64,000 nt of DNA from Rhineura floridana (lineage: Eukaryota; Chordata; Lepidosauria; Squamata; Rhineuridae). Where the stretch lies: NCBI RefSeq assembly GCF_030035675.1, contig NC_084495.1:11129001-11193000 (forward strand), in the 5' to 3' direction. The position numbers and the translations under genes were made by a program. This document shows positions 53,242 through 62,942 of this stretch, in pieces. The notes under the pieces were generated by a model. It was not told where the DNA came from. It saw nothing but the letters and a program-made list of their open reading frames with translations, and did not search any database. Positions within the stretch are counted from its first letter, which is position 1; each line of letters starts with the position of its first letter.

Positions 53242-53815
53242 CCCATCTAGTCCAGCATCCTGTTTCTCACAGTGGCCAACCAGTTGCCCACAGAAAGTCT
53301 GCAAGCAAAACATGAGTACAATAACACTCTCCCCTCCTGGCAACTGATTCAGAATCCTACTGCTTCCAGTAGTAGAGGTAGAACATAGTTATCAGCAGAG
53401 CTTGGAAAAGTTACTTTTTTGAACTAAAACTCCCATCAGCCCAACCCAGTGGCCATGCTGGCTGGGGCTGATGGGAGTTGTAGTTCAAAAAAGTAACTTT
53501 TCCAAGCTCTGGTTATCAGGATATTGATGCTGATACTGCTGCTAGTTCCAGGGTGTCACAACAGTTTTAAAATCAGTTAAAAACAACCTAAAATCACGTC
53601 ACAAAAAAATCACATCACAATGGTGAGTAGCCATCGCTAGCCTTTTTCCTCCATGAATTTGTCTAATCATATTTAATGCCATCCAAGGAGGTGGCCATCA
53701 CTGTCTCTTGTGGGAGCTGTGTGGAGATGCACTTCTTTTTGTCTGTTTGGAATTTTCCAATATTTGGTTTCATTGGATGCCACCAACTTCTGCTGCTGTG
53801 AGAGAGGACCCCAAA
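53242..53815 (-). mobile_element. CR1 LINE 3' end, interrupted by a MITE
   Basis: CCATCTAGTCCAGCATCCTG, GGCCAACCAGTTGCCC, GAGTAGCCATCGCTAGCC, GTGGCCATCACTGTCTCTTG and TTTGTCTGTTTGGAATTTTCC follow CR1 3' end order in reverse. A palindromic MITE splits it at 53396-53511. Confidence 0.75.
53396..53511. mobile_element. Palindromic hAT-like MITE, exact 8-bp duplication
   Basis: The octamer GTTATCAG flanks it at 53388-53395 and 53512-53519. The ends CAGAGCTTGGAAAAGTTACT and its exact complement make a stem of over 30 bp, with CTAAAACTCCCATCAGC/GCTGATGGGAGTTGTAG as inner arms. At 116 bp it is the youngest-looking member here. Confidence 0.93.
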
Positions 53816-53819
53816 TGGC

Positions 53820-54340
53820 CACTGATCCCAAGTAGGCTGATGGAGTGGTCCTCATTGCCTCCCCTCTCCCTCAGATGCAGGTGGGGGGGGCTTAATGAGA
53901 TCCAAAAGCTTCCCCCCAACTCCCCCCCAGTTTAATCCAAAAACATAATTAAGGAGGGGGTTGACATCCCAAGATAAGAGGGCTTCCCTCCCCTCCACAC
54001 ACACCTCAGCCCTCCCTGTAATTTGAGCACTGGGTTTTTCAGACTCTGTACCCAAGAAATGTATTATTTTTATTTCATTGACACTCAAGTCTCTCCAAGA
54101 GTATTGTTCAAAGCACCATTTCTACATCAGTGCAGGGGGTTAAAAGACTGTCCAGCCCTTCCTCGCGGTCAGAAATTGCTTAGCATTGCTGCAAGCTCAC
54201 CCTTTTTTCCAGCAAAGGAGACAGACATTAAGAGGTGGCCTTAATCAGCTCGGATTCATTCCCATTTCTGTGTAACCTATCGCCTCAGCACAGACACTGT
54301 TCTCTGATAACACAGAAACTCTCATACTCTTATTTCCCAC
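53820..54340. other. No recognised feature
   Basis: Contains G- and C-runs; no gene or repeat recognised. Confidence 0.4.
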
Positions 54341-54348
54341 AATGATAT

Positions 54349-54525
54349 GGAAGGGCGCATAGTTCAAAGACAGAGCACATGCTTTGCATGCAAAAAGCCC
54401 CAGATTCAGTCCTCAGCATCTCTGGTTAAAAAGGACAGCAGAGAGCAGAACCTGGAAGGATCCTTACCTGGGGCTTTGGAGAGCCACTACGAGCAGAAGA
54501 GACAGGAGACCGTACTGGTCTAGAC
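54349..54525 (+). mobile_element. tRNA-derived SINE
   Basis: GAAGGGCGCATAGTTCAAAG and ACAGAGCACATGCTTTGCAT (A-box side), CCAGATTCAGTCCTCAGC (B-box side) and CTTTGGAGAGCCACTACGAG lie in SINE order. Confidence 0.65.
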
Positions 54526-54751
54526 CAGTGGAGGCTAGTCCATTGGGGCAAAGAGGGCAGTGCCCCACCAACTCAACCAACCCCCACCTGCCTCCCTTAC
54601 AACCAGTCCAGGGGATGGCTTTGGCCTCCTTAGTCTGTAGAACTCAGCAAGGAGGAAGAGGTGGCTTTGTCTGTCATTGACCCTGGCCCCACCTCCTATT
54701 GGCTCCTTGCCTTCCACCCCAAGAGTCCCAATGGGCAGCAGCCACCTCTGG
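54526..54751. mobile_element. hAT-like element, CAGTGGAGGCT family
   Basis: Ends CAGTGGAGGCTAG and CAGCCACCTCTGG are inverted repeats. The octamers GTCTAGAC (54518-54525) and GTGGAGAC (54752-54759) match at 6 of 8. Confidence 0.75.
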
Positions 54752-54759
54752 GTGGAGAC

Positions 54760-55165
54760 CAGCCTTCCCAAACCTTGGGTCACATAGTGGAGTGGCAAAT
54801 GTAGAAGCGCAGGGTCCAGTCATGAGTCAGGCCACACTGCCTTGCAGCCACGCCCCTCTTGCACCCACCCCTCCCCCTTCTCTACTTAATTTGTAATGAT
54901 AATAAAAAGTTGATTCTAAAAATTAAAAATACACAATAAAAAGCAAAATATTTAACAGTTAGAGTTATAGAGAATTAAAAATTAAGACCACTTATAAAAT
55001 TCCCGTTGTGAGGTGTGTGGCATAGCGCACAATGTCTGCCGTGGGAGCATGGTGTAACACAAAATTAGAGAGAGAAGGGTCATTGCTGCTTCCCCATCAC
55101 CACCTCATGCTTAACCTGGGAAGTCAGTGCTATGTCCTGGTAGTCCTGTTTTTGGCAATCACACA
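54760..55165. other. No recognised feature
   Basis: Unassigned; mixed GC-rich and A-rich sequence. Confidence 0.4.
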
Positions 55166-55171
55166 ATATTG

Positions 55172-55172
<1 letters not shown>

Positions 55173-55266
<94 letters not shown>

Positions 55267-55270
55267 GAGT
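55173..55270. repeat. Compound microsatellite (CT)n(CA)n(GA)n
   Basis: CT units, then CA units, then GA units, followed by GACAGACAGAGAG. The CT and GA blocks can pair with each other across the CA centre. Open frames here are artefacts of the repeat. Confidence 0.95.
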
Positions 55271-55275
55271 GAGAG

Positions 55276-55440
55276 TTTATTATTTATATATCTATTAAAT
55301 TTATATCCCACCCTCCCACAGGATCCCAGGACAGCAAACAAAAACACTAAAAGCACTTTAAAACATCTTAAAAACAAAAGACAAAAGCCCCCACTTTGTG
55401 GTCTCTGGCACCCAAGCAGTGGCCCCTTGGGTCTCTCCAT
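55276..55440 (-). mobile_element. L2-type LINE 3' end
   Basis: Reverse sense: TATTAAATTTATATCCCACC, CTCCCACAGGATCCCAGGAC and ACACTAAAAGCACTTT mirror the tail at 23128-23325. Confidence 0.65.
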
Positions 55441-55751
55441 GGCATGAAGGCTTCAGGTGCCTGCCAGCTTCCCCTTTGCAAAGAATCGCTCGCTCAAGAA
55501 AGAGGGACTCGGGAGTAGGGTTGCCAGGTCGGAACCATCCAAAAACCTGAGAAAATGGGGGCGGGCCCTAGTGACGTCATGGGGCGGGCCCTAGTGACAT
55601 CATTAAACATGATACATTGTATCAACCAGTTGCTTGGAGCATACCATTCAAAAAAAAATTCTCTGGAGATTAAAATAGAAATCTTACCTAACAGGGTGTT
55701 CCTAGGTCCATCTGAAGTGACAAGGTCATTCTTTCTCACAAGCTTAGGGTG

Positions 55752-55895
55752 ATGCAAAATGGAAATGGACTGCCTTCAAGTTGATCCCAGATAGGGTCTT
55801 CATGGTAAGCAGTATTCAGACAGAGGTGGTATACTATTGCCTTCCTCTGAGCCTGAGAGGCAGTGACTGGCCCAAGGTCACCCAGTAGTTCTTCG
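55752..55895 (-). mobile_element. SINE with BovB-type tail, 3' part
   Basis: GGAAATGGACTGCCTTCAAG, GCAGTATTCAGACAGAGG and CAGTGACTGGCCCAAGGTC are the reverse of the Squam/Sauria SINE body and tail. Confidence 0.7.
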
Positions 55896-55899
55896 CCTT

Positions 55900-57540
55900 A
55901 AAAGACAATGTGATGAGTCCCTAACATAGCTTTTGCCAGCCTTATTAGAATTAAGTGGTTCTACGCTCTTTGCCCTTAAATGTATTTTGAACGTGACCCC
56001 ATTAATCTGAGAAAAACCAAGTGTCCATTAGGCTTTCTAAAGCAAGCAAACCATACTATTTAATATGCTGCTCCACTTGCTGTACAGTAGCCAACAGGGA
56101 AAAACACACACACACACAGTCACTCCCTGTACTATACGTTTACCTGTCTTGTCATGACACCCAGAGGAAACAGTCAGAAACCAGACACACTGCTAAATGT
56201 TCAAGCAAGCAGAGTAAGAGAAGTTTGTCTAATCCTTAAAAGTTAATTTGGGCCTCCTTAAGGAGGGAGCTGCTAGGGAAGGAAGCTTATTTCAGAGACC
56301 CAATTACATTATCATTTTATTGCTCCAACGGAATTTTTTTCTAACCTTACATTCTGAAAGACTTGAACAGTCATTAATTTGATTTACGGAGGCTCAAATC
56401 TTGAGACTCCCTAATCTAAAATATGTTAAGCAATAAAGTAAAATGATGTACGAGAAGCTATTTGAAATCAATGTCTTTTAGATGTAGAAATCAGGCTTCT
56501 GTGATTAGTTTCAAACTACTGCTGATAGTCCAGGGAATTTTGCTTAAATTAATTTTAAATCCCACAGAAGTCCTTTGGTGTAGAAGGTAAGCTGACCCAT
56601 AGTGTATGCTCAAGAGACTTAGATCAAGAAAACTGGGCAATGGTTTTAATAATGTATCACTTCTCTTTCTGCACAGTACCCAACACATTGCGATAAATCT
56701 GTAATAAATTACTAACTTTAGTTTGCCTAAATTACTAATTTCAGTTTGCACGACTGTTAAGATACACCACTTACTCAAAAGCCTATTTCTGGAAATCTCT
56801 TTTATTAACAAGGCTATATAACAGGCTGTCTGAACTAATGCAAAGCCTTTCACCTATTTATGATCTAATCATTATGAAACCTTAAATCCCATGCCTGAGA
56901 ACATAAATAACTGCGCTGTAGTCCAAAACATCTGGCGATCACCAGATTAAGGTTGGCTGCTGTAGAATATTTTCTACTCCATATTAGGCAGAGAAGAAGA
57001 AATAAAAACCAGTAAATAAATGACAGTGCAATTTGAGGAAGCAATACTCAAATTAGTTAAGACATGCTAACCCTGCAACCAGAGTCATCAGACTCAGATA
57101 ATGAAAAATTGAAAGTGCAGTTCATTTCAACCAACCTGATACTGCTTATTGGGGGGGCACAAGAGTCTGGTTTTCTTGATGTGGTGGGTCGCTGAAAGTA
57201 AACACTCTCCATTTCAAGCACAAGTATATATGGGCAACGACAAGAGACTGTCATAGTGACGGCAGCTACAAAGTCATTAACACAAACAAAAAAAGAGATG
57301 TGTGATCTTGGGAATGTGATACACTAGGCAAAAGTAACGGGACAGGGCAACTCAAAAGTGCCCCGGAAACCATCCATTACCCATGAAAAGGCTTTTCACG
57401 AAAAAGGATACTATGCTAGCCTGGAGCGGGAACAAGTGTTTCTGCGGGCCAGAACGAGGAATAGTTTTAAGCAGGCTCTGCAGACGCAGGAAATGCAAAA
57501 GGGGCGTTTGAAACCTCTCGTGTGAAAACGGCCCCGGGAG
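55900..57540. other. No recognised feature (inside the bounded region)
   Basis: AT-rich sequence that becomes CpG-richer after about 57350. A minus-strand frame at 57057-57254 (ending NFSLSESDDSGCRVSMS) and one at 56491-56853 have no motif I recognise. Confidence 0.4.
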
Positions 57541-58460
57541 TTGCATGGAAGCTGCCTTGGCACTGGGTCGACAAACCGAAAGGAGTTCAACGAGGCTAAG
57601 TGCGGGAGAAGGAGAAGGGCACGCACATATACACAAGAGCCTTCCCCATCCCGAAAGCAGCCAGGGGCTCCCGGCCACTTCCCTCCCGGAAAACGGCTGA
57701 CAGGCCCAAGGCGGTCCTTCTCCTCCTCCTCTCACCTGCGACCGGCTTCAAGCGCCGGCTGCCTTTCGCGCAGAGTTCCGGGTCGCCGAGCGCCAACCTC
57801 GGCCTCGCCAGCCCACGTGGCAGAAGGCACACGCCCGCCCGCCCTGCCTTCTCCACTCAGGAGGAGTGGAGGCTGGCCAGCCAGCTCCTTCTTAGCCCCA
57901 GAGCCGGTTCCCCACAGCATGAGGGGTGAAGCGGCTGGCCGTCCTTTCCGGAGCTGGCAGGCCGCTCGGCAGCGGGCAGGGGCTGCTGCTGGGGGGGGTC
58001 CCTTCAGGAAACGGTGAGGGGCAGGCTCCGTCCTCCCCCCCCAAGGCTGGCGACGGCTGAGGCGCCTCTCCCAAACCTAAGCCTCCACCCCGCCGCCTGC
58101 TCTTCCCCTCCCGGGCGCGCCGGGCCTCCGCCTTCTCCTCGGCCCAAAGAAGGCAGGGCGGGTGGGCATATGCCTTCTGCCACGTGGGCTGGCGAGGCCG
58201 AGGTTGGCGCTCGGCGACCCGGAACTCTGCGCGAAAGGCAGCCGGCGCTTGAAGCCGGTCGCAGGTGAGAGGAGGAGGAGAAGGACCGCCTTGGGCCTGT
58301 CAGCCGTTTTCCAGGAGGGAAGTGGCCGGGAGCCCCTGGCTGCTTTCGGGATGGGGAAGGCTCTTGTGTATATGTGTGTGCCCTTCTCCTTCTCCCGCAC
58401 TTAGCCTCGTTGAACTCCTTTCGGCTTGTCGACCCAGTGCCAAGGCAGCTTCCATGCAAT
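57541..58460. repeat. CpG-rich inverted repeat, two 312-bp arms
   Basis: The arms 57541-57852 and 58149-58460 are reverse complements of equal length with no gap and only about six differences, several of them CpG-type (for example CGCACA against CACACA). The spacer is 296 bp. The sequence is G+C- and CpG-rich, unlike everything around it, and contains a CACGTG E-box in each arm and an ACGCATGCGT palindrome near 58590. Each arm carries GTCGCAG|GTGAGA, a consensus splice donor facing outward (plus strand at 58264/58265, minus strand at about 57737). This suggests a CpG-island promoter and first exon duplicated head to head. The frames inside read through low-complexity Arg/Pro sequence and are not convincing genes. 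Confidence 0.85.
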
Positions 58461-58722
58461 GACAGCGGCAGCTTGAGTCTTCTTGAGGCACCTGCTGGCA
58501 GCCGCTTCGTCCTCCTGTGTCTGCAGTCCGCGGCTGACTGAGAAAGGGTGGGAAGGCGGCCAGCCACAGCCCAACGTATGCGTGTGTCAATCACGCATGC
58601 GTGGCTGAGGGGGCCGCTGAAAAGCCGGAGATCCACCTTTTTAAATGAAGTATAGCCGGAGGCCGGAGACGGCCCCTTTTTCCCTGAGACTCCGGCAGGA
58701 AACCGGAGACCTGGCAACCCTG

Positions 58723-59115
58723 ATCCTCCAGGCGGGGAGTGCTGGGCTGTCCCACATCCTTGATCTGGTCAGACTTCTGGGAAGTCACGTTTGCCACACC
58801 AGGCTCCCTGGCAATGATCTGGCTGCCTGGCCTTGAGAATTCAGCTGCTTCTGAGTTGCCACCCCCAACTGCAGGACTCTTTGCCTCAGGGGCTCCTTCT
58901 CCCATTGAAGCGTGGGACTGTGGGGGTGGGCGGTCTGTATCTGTCCCCATCATAGCTGCTGCACTGGAGCCTGCATCCATCCTCAGATTGTTAACTGTGT
59001 GGAGCTCAGGATTCCCTGCCTCTTCTTCCTCCTTCTTCTCCTCCGGGACACTTTTCCCTGATGGATCAATCACGCCTGAGATTGTTACACGTTTGGAAGG
59101 CTTGACAGCCACCTG
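58723..59115 (-). CDS. Exon-like open frame, unrecognised, abutting a transposon-like end
   Basis: On the minus strand a pyrimidine tract (CTTCTCTCTCTTTGCTCTTC then CACAG) gives a good acceptor at 59116/59115, with a NAGNAG alternative three bases on. The frame stays open for about 130 codons up to the transposon-like end: VAVKPSKRVTISGVIDPSGK near the start, an EEKKEEEEAG acidic stretch, then Ser/Pro/Gly-rich sequence with QIIAREPGVANVTSQKSDQI near the end. It then runs into the TAGGGTTGCCAGG-type end at 58722. No signal peptide, membrane segment or catalytic motif is visible; it looks like a disordered regulatory segment. It could be a host exon cut by the element, a pseudo-exon, or chance. 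Family not recognised. Confidence 0.45.
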
Positions 59116-59222
59116 CTGTGGAAGAGCAAAGAGAGAGAAGAGAGTGGGGAAAAAGAGATGGGCGGCTATAGGAGAGGCAGGAGAAAACTTGGTGGGGGGG
59201 GGACAGCATTAAAAAAATGGAG

Positions 59223-59953
59223 CAGAGGTTCTCAAACATTCCACCCCCAGGGCCCACTTGAGGTGACTGAAAATTACTGAAGCCCACCAGTCACAAAATG
59301 GTGGTGCAGGGGCAGAACCAGTCAGAGACTTGTGGCAGATGAAGTTTGGTATAATCAGCTGGCAATTACTGATATCATTTTCTATTGATCTCTAAACCAT
59401 CTTGAAAAATTGCTAAATTCTTTGCCACAGTGTTTTCCTTGTGGCAGGGAGTTCCATAGCTCTCCTTTCCAAAGTACAGGTATTTGCTCGAGCTACTGTG
59501 ACAGCCTCCCTGTTTCACTCAGAATTTGCAGTTCAGTGGCTTTAAAGGGCTTTTTCTTTTATATTTTTAATATTTTCTCCATGCCATCCCATCCCCCCAT
59601 GCCTCTCAAAGTATTTTTACCCATCTCCTGTAATTTCTTCTTCCACTTAACATGTACCTTATCCACACACACCCAACTGCCAGTTTCTTTCATCCCTCCT
59701 GCCTGTTCATGTTCCACTCATGTCTTTTTCCTTCTGCGGAGAGAGGCCTTCCTTCCCTTCTGTTCCCCACAACTTCTCTGTCTCCCAGCTACCTTTACAT
59801 TTCTGGCATTGGTCCAACCAAAAGGCTATGTGGCATGTCTAGGGTGCAGGGCAGGCAAGTGAAGAGGCACTAGTCAGGCTGTGGCACTGAAGCCCACCTG
59901 AAAGTGGCCCTAGGCCCACTGGTGGGTCGAGGCCCACTATTTGAGAAATACTG
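59223..59953. mobile_element. hAT-like element (CAGAGGTTCTCAAAC ends)
   Basis: CAGAGGTTCTCAAACATTCC at the left and CTATTTGAGAAATACTGC at the right are inverted. GGCCCACTTGAGG and GGCCCACTGGTGG recur just inside both ends. It has no transposase. The family is akin to 2488-2826. Confidence 0.7.
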
Positions 59954-59954
59954 C

Positions 59955-60935
59955 ACTAGAGCATAAGATGAGGTAAGCCTCAACTTGGTGCTTTAAAAGT
60001 AGAATTTGTTTTGTGGTGATGACTGCCCAATCCTTTTTGACCAAAGTTCTTCTTCAGGAGCAAAGGGTTTTAATGTGTCTTATTCTAGTACACTTGCTAA
60101 ATGTTTGAAAGTATATTCTTGAGGGTGTTGTGTTCAAGTGTGTACGAGAATAAGACACAGAAAGACCCTTTGCCCTTGAGAAAGAGCATTGGTCAGAATG
60201 GATTGGGCAATCTTCACAACATAAATTAGTCCTTCCCTCCCTTTTGAGCACTCCTATGAGACTGCCTCTCCCTTCTGATAGGGCTGTCCAAAATTCAAGC
60301 ACAAGGTCTTAATTTGTATTATGCAGTGACAATCCTTGACACCACTGGGCAGGGTTTAAATTTGGAAAGAAAGGGTAAAGAAATCCTAGGACTCAAACCT
60401 GCCCTTTGACCCACAAATCATGCTGGCTAATGAATCCCAAACTGGTGAGGTTAGTGGCAAAAAGGATTCCACATATGCTCAGAGGCTCTCTTATCTTATT
60501 TCTTCACATATACCCTAGCTGAGGCTTGGAACTGAATTCTTTCTCAAACCTTGCTGGGGTTTGTGTATTTGCATGTTGTTAGGTGTAAGAATAGGTGTAC
60601 ATTTGCATGAACAGATATGTGTCTATAAACGGAGTAATAGACTGAGTAAGGAATTGGAATGTGGTTTTGGGAGGGGGCCTGAAAAGCATCACCTTAGGGC
60701 AAGTCTCCATTGGAGCTACCATGGTGCAGAAATGCAGAAAGAAACTTCTAGAAGAAAGAAGGCATCCTTGAGGCATGGAAGAATTCTGCACTATGAGCTG
60801 GTTCATATATGAACCATCAAGTAAAGGATTGCACATGTGTAGGGGCTATCATAGATCGAACACCAATGACAGAATGTTTACATTGCCCACTGTCATCTCA
60901 AACACACATTCCGATGTCATCCATCAAGCACTGAT
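59955..60935. other. No recognised feature
   Basis: Contains a pair of similar, oppositely oriented phrases (TGTGTCTTATTCTAGTACAC near 60076 and GTGTACGAGAATAAGACACA near 60140), a local inverted repeat. Otherwise unassigned. Confidence 0.4.
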
Positions 60936-60936
60936 G

Positions 60937-61096
60937 TCACATCAACATAATACATTTAAAGCACTCTTATAACACTTTAATGGAGAATCCTTGGGACTGT
61001 AGTTTGTTACGGGTGATGGCAATTATAGATATAGATAATTATTTAAGGGTAATGGGAATTGTAGGTCTGTGAGGTCAGTTCCCTTAAACTACTGTT
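60937..61096. mobile_element. Partial foldback MITE (11728-12062 family)
   Basis: ATACATTTAAAGCACTCTTA, GAGAATCCTTGGGACTGTAG and AAACTACTGTTCCCATTT match the family in order; the element is cut short by the LINE tail that follows. Confidence 0.55.
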
Positions 61097-61097
61097 C

Positions 61098-61235
61098 CCA
61101 TTTATTTATTTCATTTGTATATTGCCCCATAGCCGAAGCTCTCTGGGCGGTTTACAACAATTAAAAACATTAAAAACAAATACAAATTTAAAAACACATT
61201 TTTTAAAAAAAGCAATTTAAAAACACATGCTAAAA
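61098..61235 (-). mobile_element. L2-type LINE 3' tail
   Basis: Reverse sense: TTATTTCATTTGTATATTGC, CCCATAGCCGAAGCTCTCTG and GGCGGTTTACAACAATTAAA form the hairpin tail also seen at 30780-30850. Confidence 0.75.
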
Positions 61236-61293
61236 TGTGGGTTCTTTGATGGAAGCCAAGACATTTCAAGATCTAATAATCAAGTAATTATTA

Positions 61294-62942
61294 GGGCAGT
61301 CTAGGGATTCTGCTCGTGTACCGTCCACCCCGCTGCACGACAGACTCCCTGGCCGAGGTGCTGGAGGTGGTCTTGGCTGTGCGTGTACAGTCCCCAAACC
61401 TGCTGGTATTGGGGGACTTCAATGTACATTCAGAGGCCATCCTTACTGGGGCGCCTCGGGACTTCATGGAAACCATGGCTTCCTGGGAGCTGCACCTTAT
61501 TACAATGGGGCCCACCCATGTAGCCGGTCATGCACTCGACCTTGTGTTTGTTTCGGGAGAGGAGGGGAGTGATCTGAAAATTGGGGGTACATCCATCACC
61601 CCCTTGTCATGGTCAGACCACTACTTGGTGAGGATGGACTTTTCGGTGCCACAAACCCTCCGTGGGGGTGGAGGACCTATTAAGATGGTCTGCCCCAGGC
61701 GTCTGATGGATCCTGATGGATTCCTGAATGCGCTTGGGGACTCTCTGGAACATGCACGCAGCCACTCGGCTGAGACCCTGGTGGAGGGGTGGAATGCCGC
61801 AATCGCCGGGGCATTAGACTGGGTGGCTCCGAAACGCCCTCTCCCCCTGAATAGAGCTCAGATGGCACCGTGGTTCACCCCACGGTTGCGAATTCTGAGG
61901 CGGGAGGTGAGACGGCTAGAGCGCCGGTGGCGGAAATCTCGCTCTGACGATGATCGGACACATGTTAGAGTGGCTGCGGCAGCCTATCATGTGGCAATAA
62001 GGGCAGCAAAAAAAGATTTTTATGGTGCCTCTATTGCATCTGCAGAGTGCTGTCCCAGGAGACTGTTCCAAGTGGTCTGGAGCCTGGTCGGTCCAGTTGC
62101 TCCGGAACCAATGGAACATGCTAAGGCCTCCTGTGATGAGTTTGCTAAACACTTTGCGGAGAAAATCGATCGTATTAAGAGTGCTATTCCGTGCGCTGTG
62201 GACACAGTGAGCGAGCCAGAGGTGACCAGTGGTGCTCTGGTGGTGTGGGATCGGTTCCAGCTTCTTCCATCTGATGAAGTGGACAAGGTGCTTTCAACCT
62301 TAAAGCCAACCACTTGCTTATTCGATCCTTGCCCATCGTGGCTCATTATGAGCTGCAAAGACAGACTGGGTGAGGGGATCAAGATGGTGGTAAATACATC
62401 TCTCGAAGAGGGAGTAATGCCATCAGCGCTCAAGGAGGCAGTAATAAAACCAATCTTAAAGAAGCCCTCCTTGGATCCCCAAGATCTGAACAACTTTCGC
62501 CCAGTCTCAAATTTGCCATTCTTAGGCAAGGCGGTTGAGCGGGTGGTGGCAAAGCAGTTGCAAGCGCACTTGGAGGAAGCGGATTATCTGGATCCATTTC
62601 AATCGGGCTTCAGGCCTGGACATGGGACTGAAACAGCCTTGGTCGCCTTGGTAGATGATATGAGGAGGGCGTGGGATAGGGGCGAATGCACCTTCCTTGT
62701 CCTCCTTGATCTCTCAGCAGCTTTCGATACCGTTGACCACGTTATCCTCTTGGACCGCCTGGAGAGGTTAGGCATGGGGGGCACTGTATTGTAGTGGTTC
62801 CATTCCTTCCTCTCTGGTAGGTACCAAAGAGTGGTATTGGAGGATGAGGTCTCGGATCCTTGGCCTCTCACTTGTGGGTTGCCACAGGGTTCCATCCTCT
62901 CCCCGATGCTGTTCAACATCTATAGAAAACCGCTGGGGGCAT
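61294..62942 (+). mobile_element. L2 LINE copy C1, fused to a second copy
   Basis: A 492-codon frame (61316-62794) carries the endonuclease end (LVLGDFNVHSE, the SWSDHYLVRMDF block), the linker and the reverse-transcriptase start (NNFRPVSNLPFLGKAVERVV, FQSGFRPGHGTETA, LLDLSAAFDTVDHVILL). It stops at TVL*WF (62792-62794). L2 sequence then goes on to IYRKPLGA, where it is joined to another L2 that restarts about 280 bp earlier in the element. Same young subfamily as 40010-42970, 5' truncated. Confidence 0.9.

Larger units (their letters stand above)
55516..58722. mobile_element. Region bounded by TAGGGTTGCCAGGTC ends; possible large composite element
   Basis: The left end reads TAGGGTTGCCAGGTCGG (55516) and the right end CCGGAGACCTGGCAACCCTG (58722), an inverted pair of about 15 bp. 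The same end motif bounds the foldback element at 33291-33622. Flanking octamers (CTCGGGAG, ATCCTCCA) do not match, so one single insertion is not proven: these could be ends of two separate elements. The region holds a GGGCGGGCCCTAGTGACGTC repeat (55558-55600), a SINE, anonymous AT-rich sequence and the CpG-rich inverted repeat. Confidence 0.45.

Noticed and set aside
57541-58717. Arg/Pro/Ser-rich frames of 158 and 237 codons on both strands
   Set aside because: They arise because a GC-rich inverted repeat has few stops; the same peptide appears from both arms, and both strands are open.
55508-58730. Clean single insertion of a 3.2-kb hAT transposon
   Set aside because: The ends match each other, but the flanking octamers do not, and no transposase was found. 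It is kept only as a tentative region.
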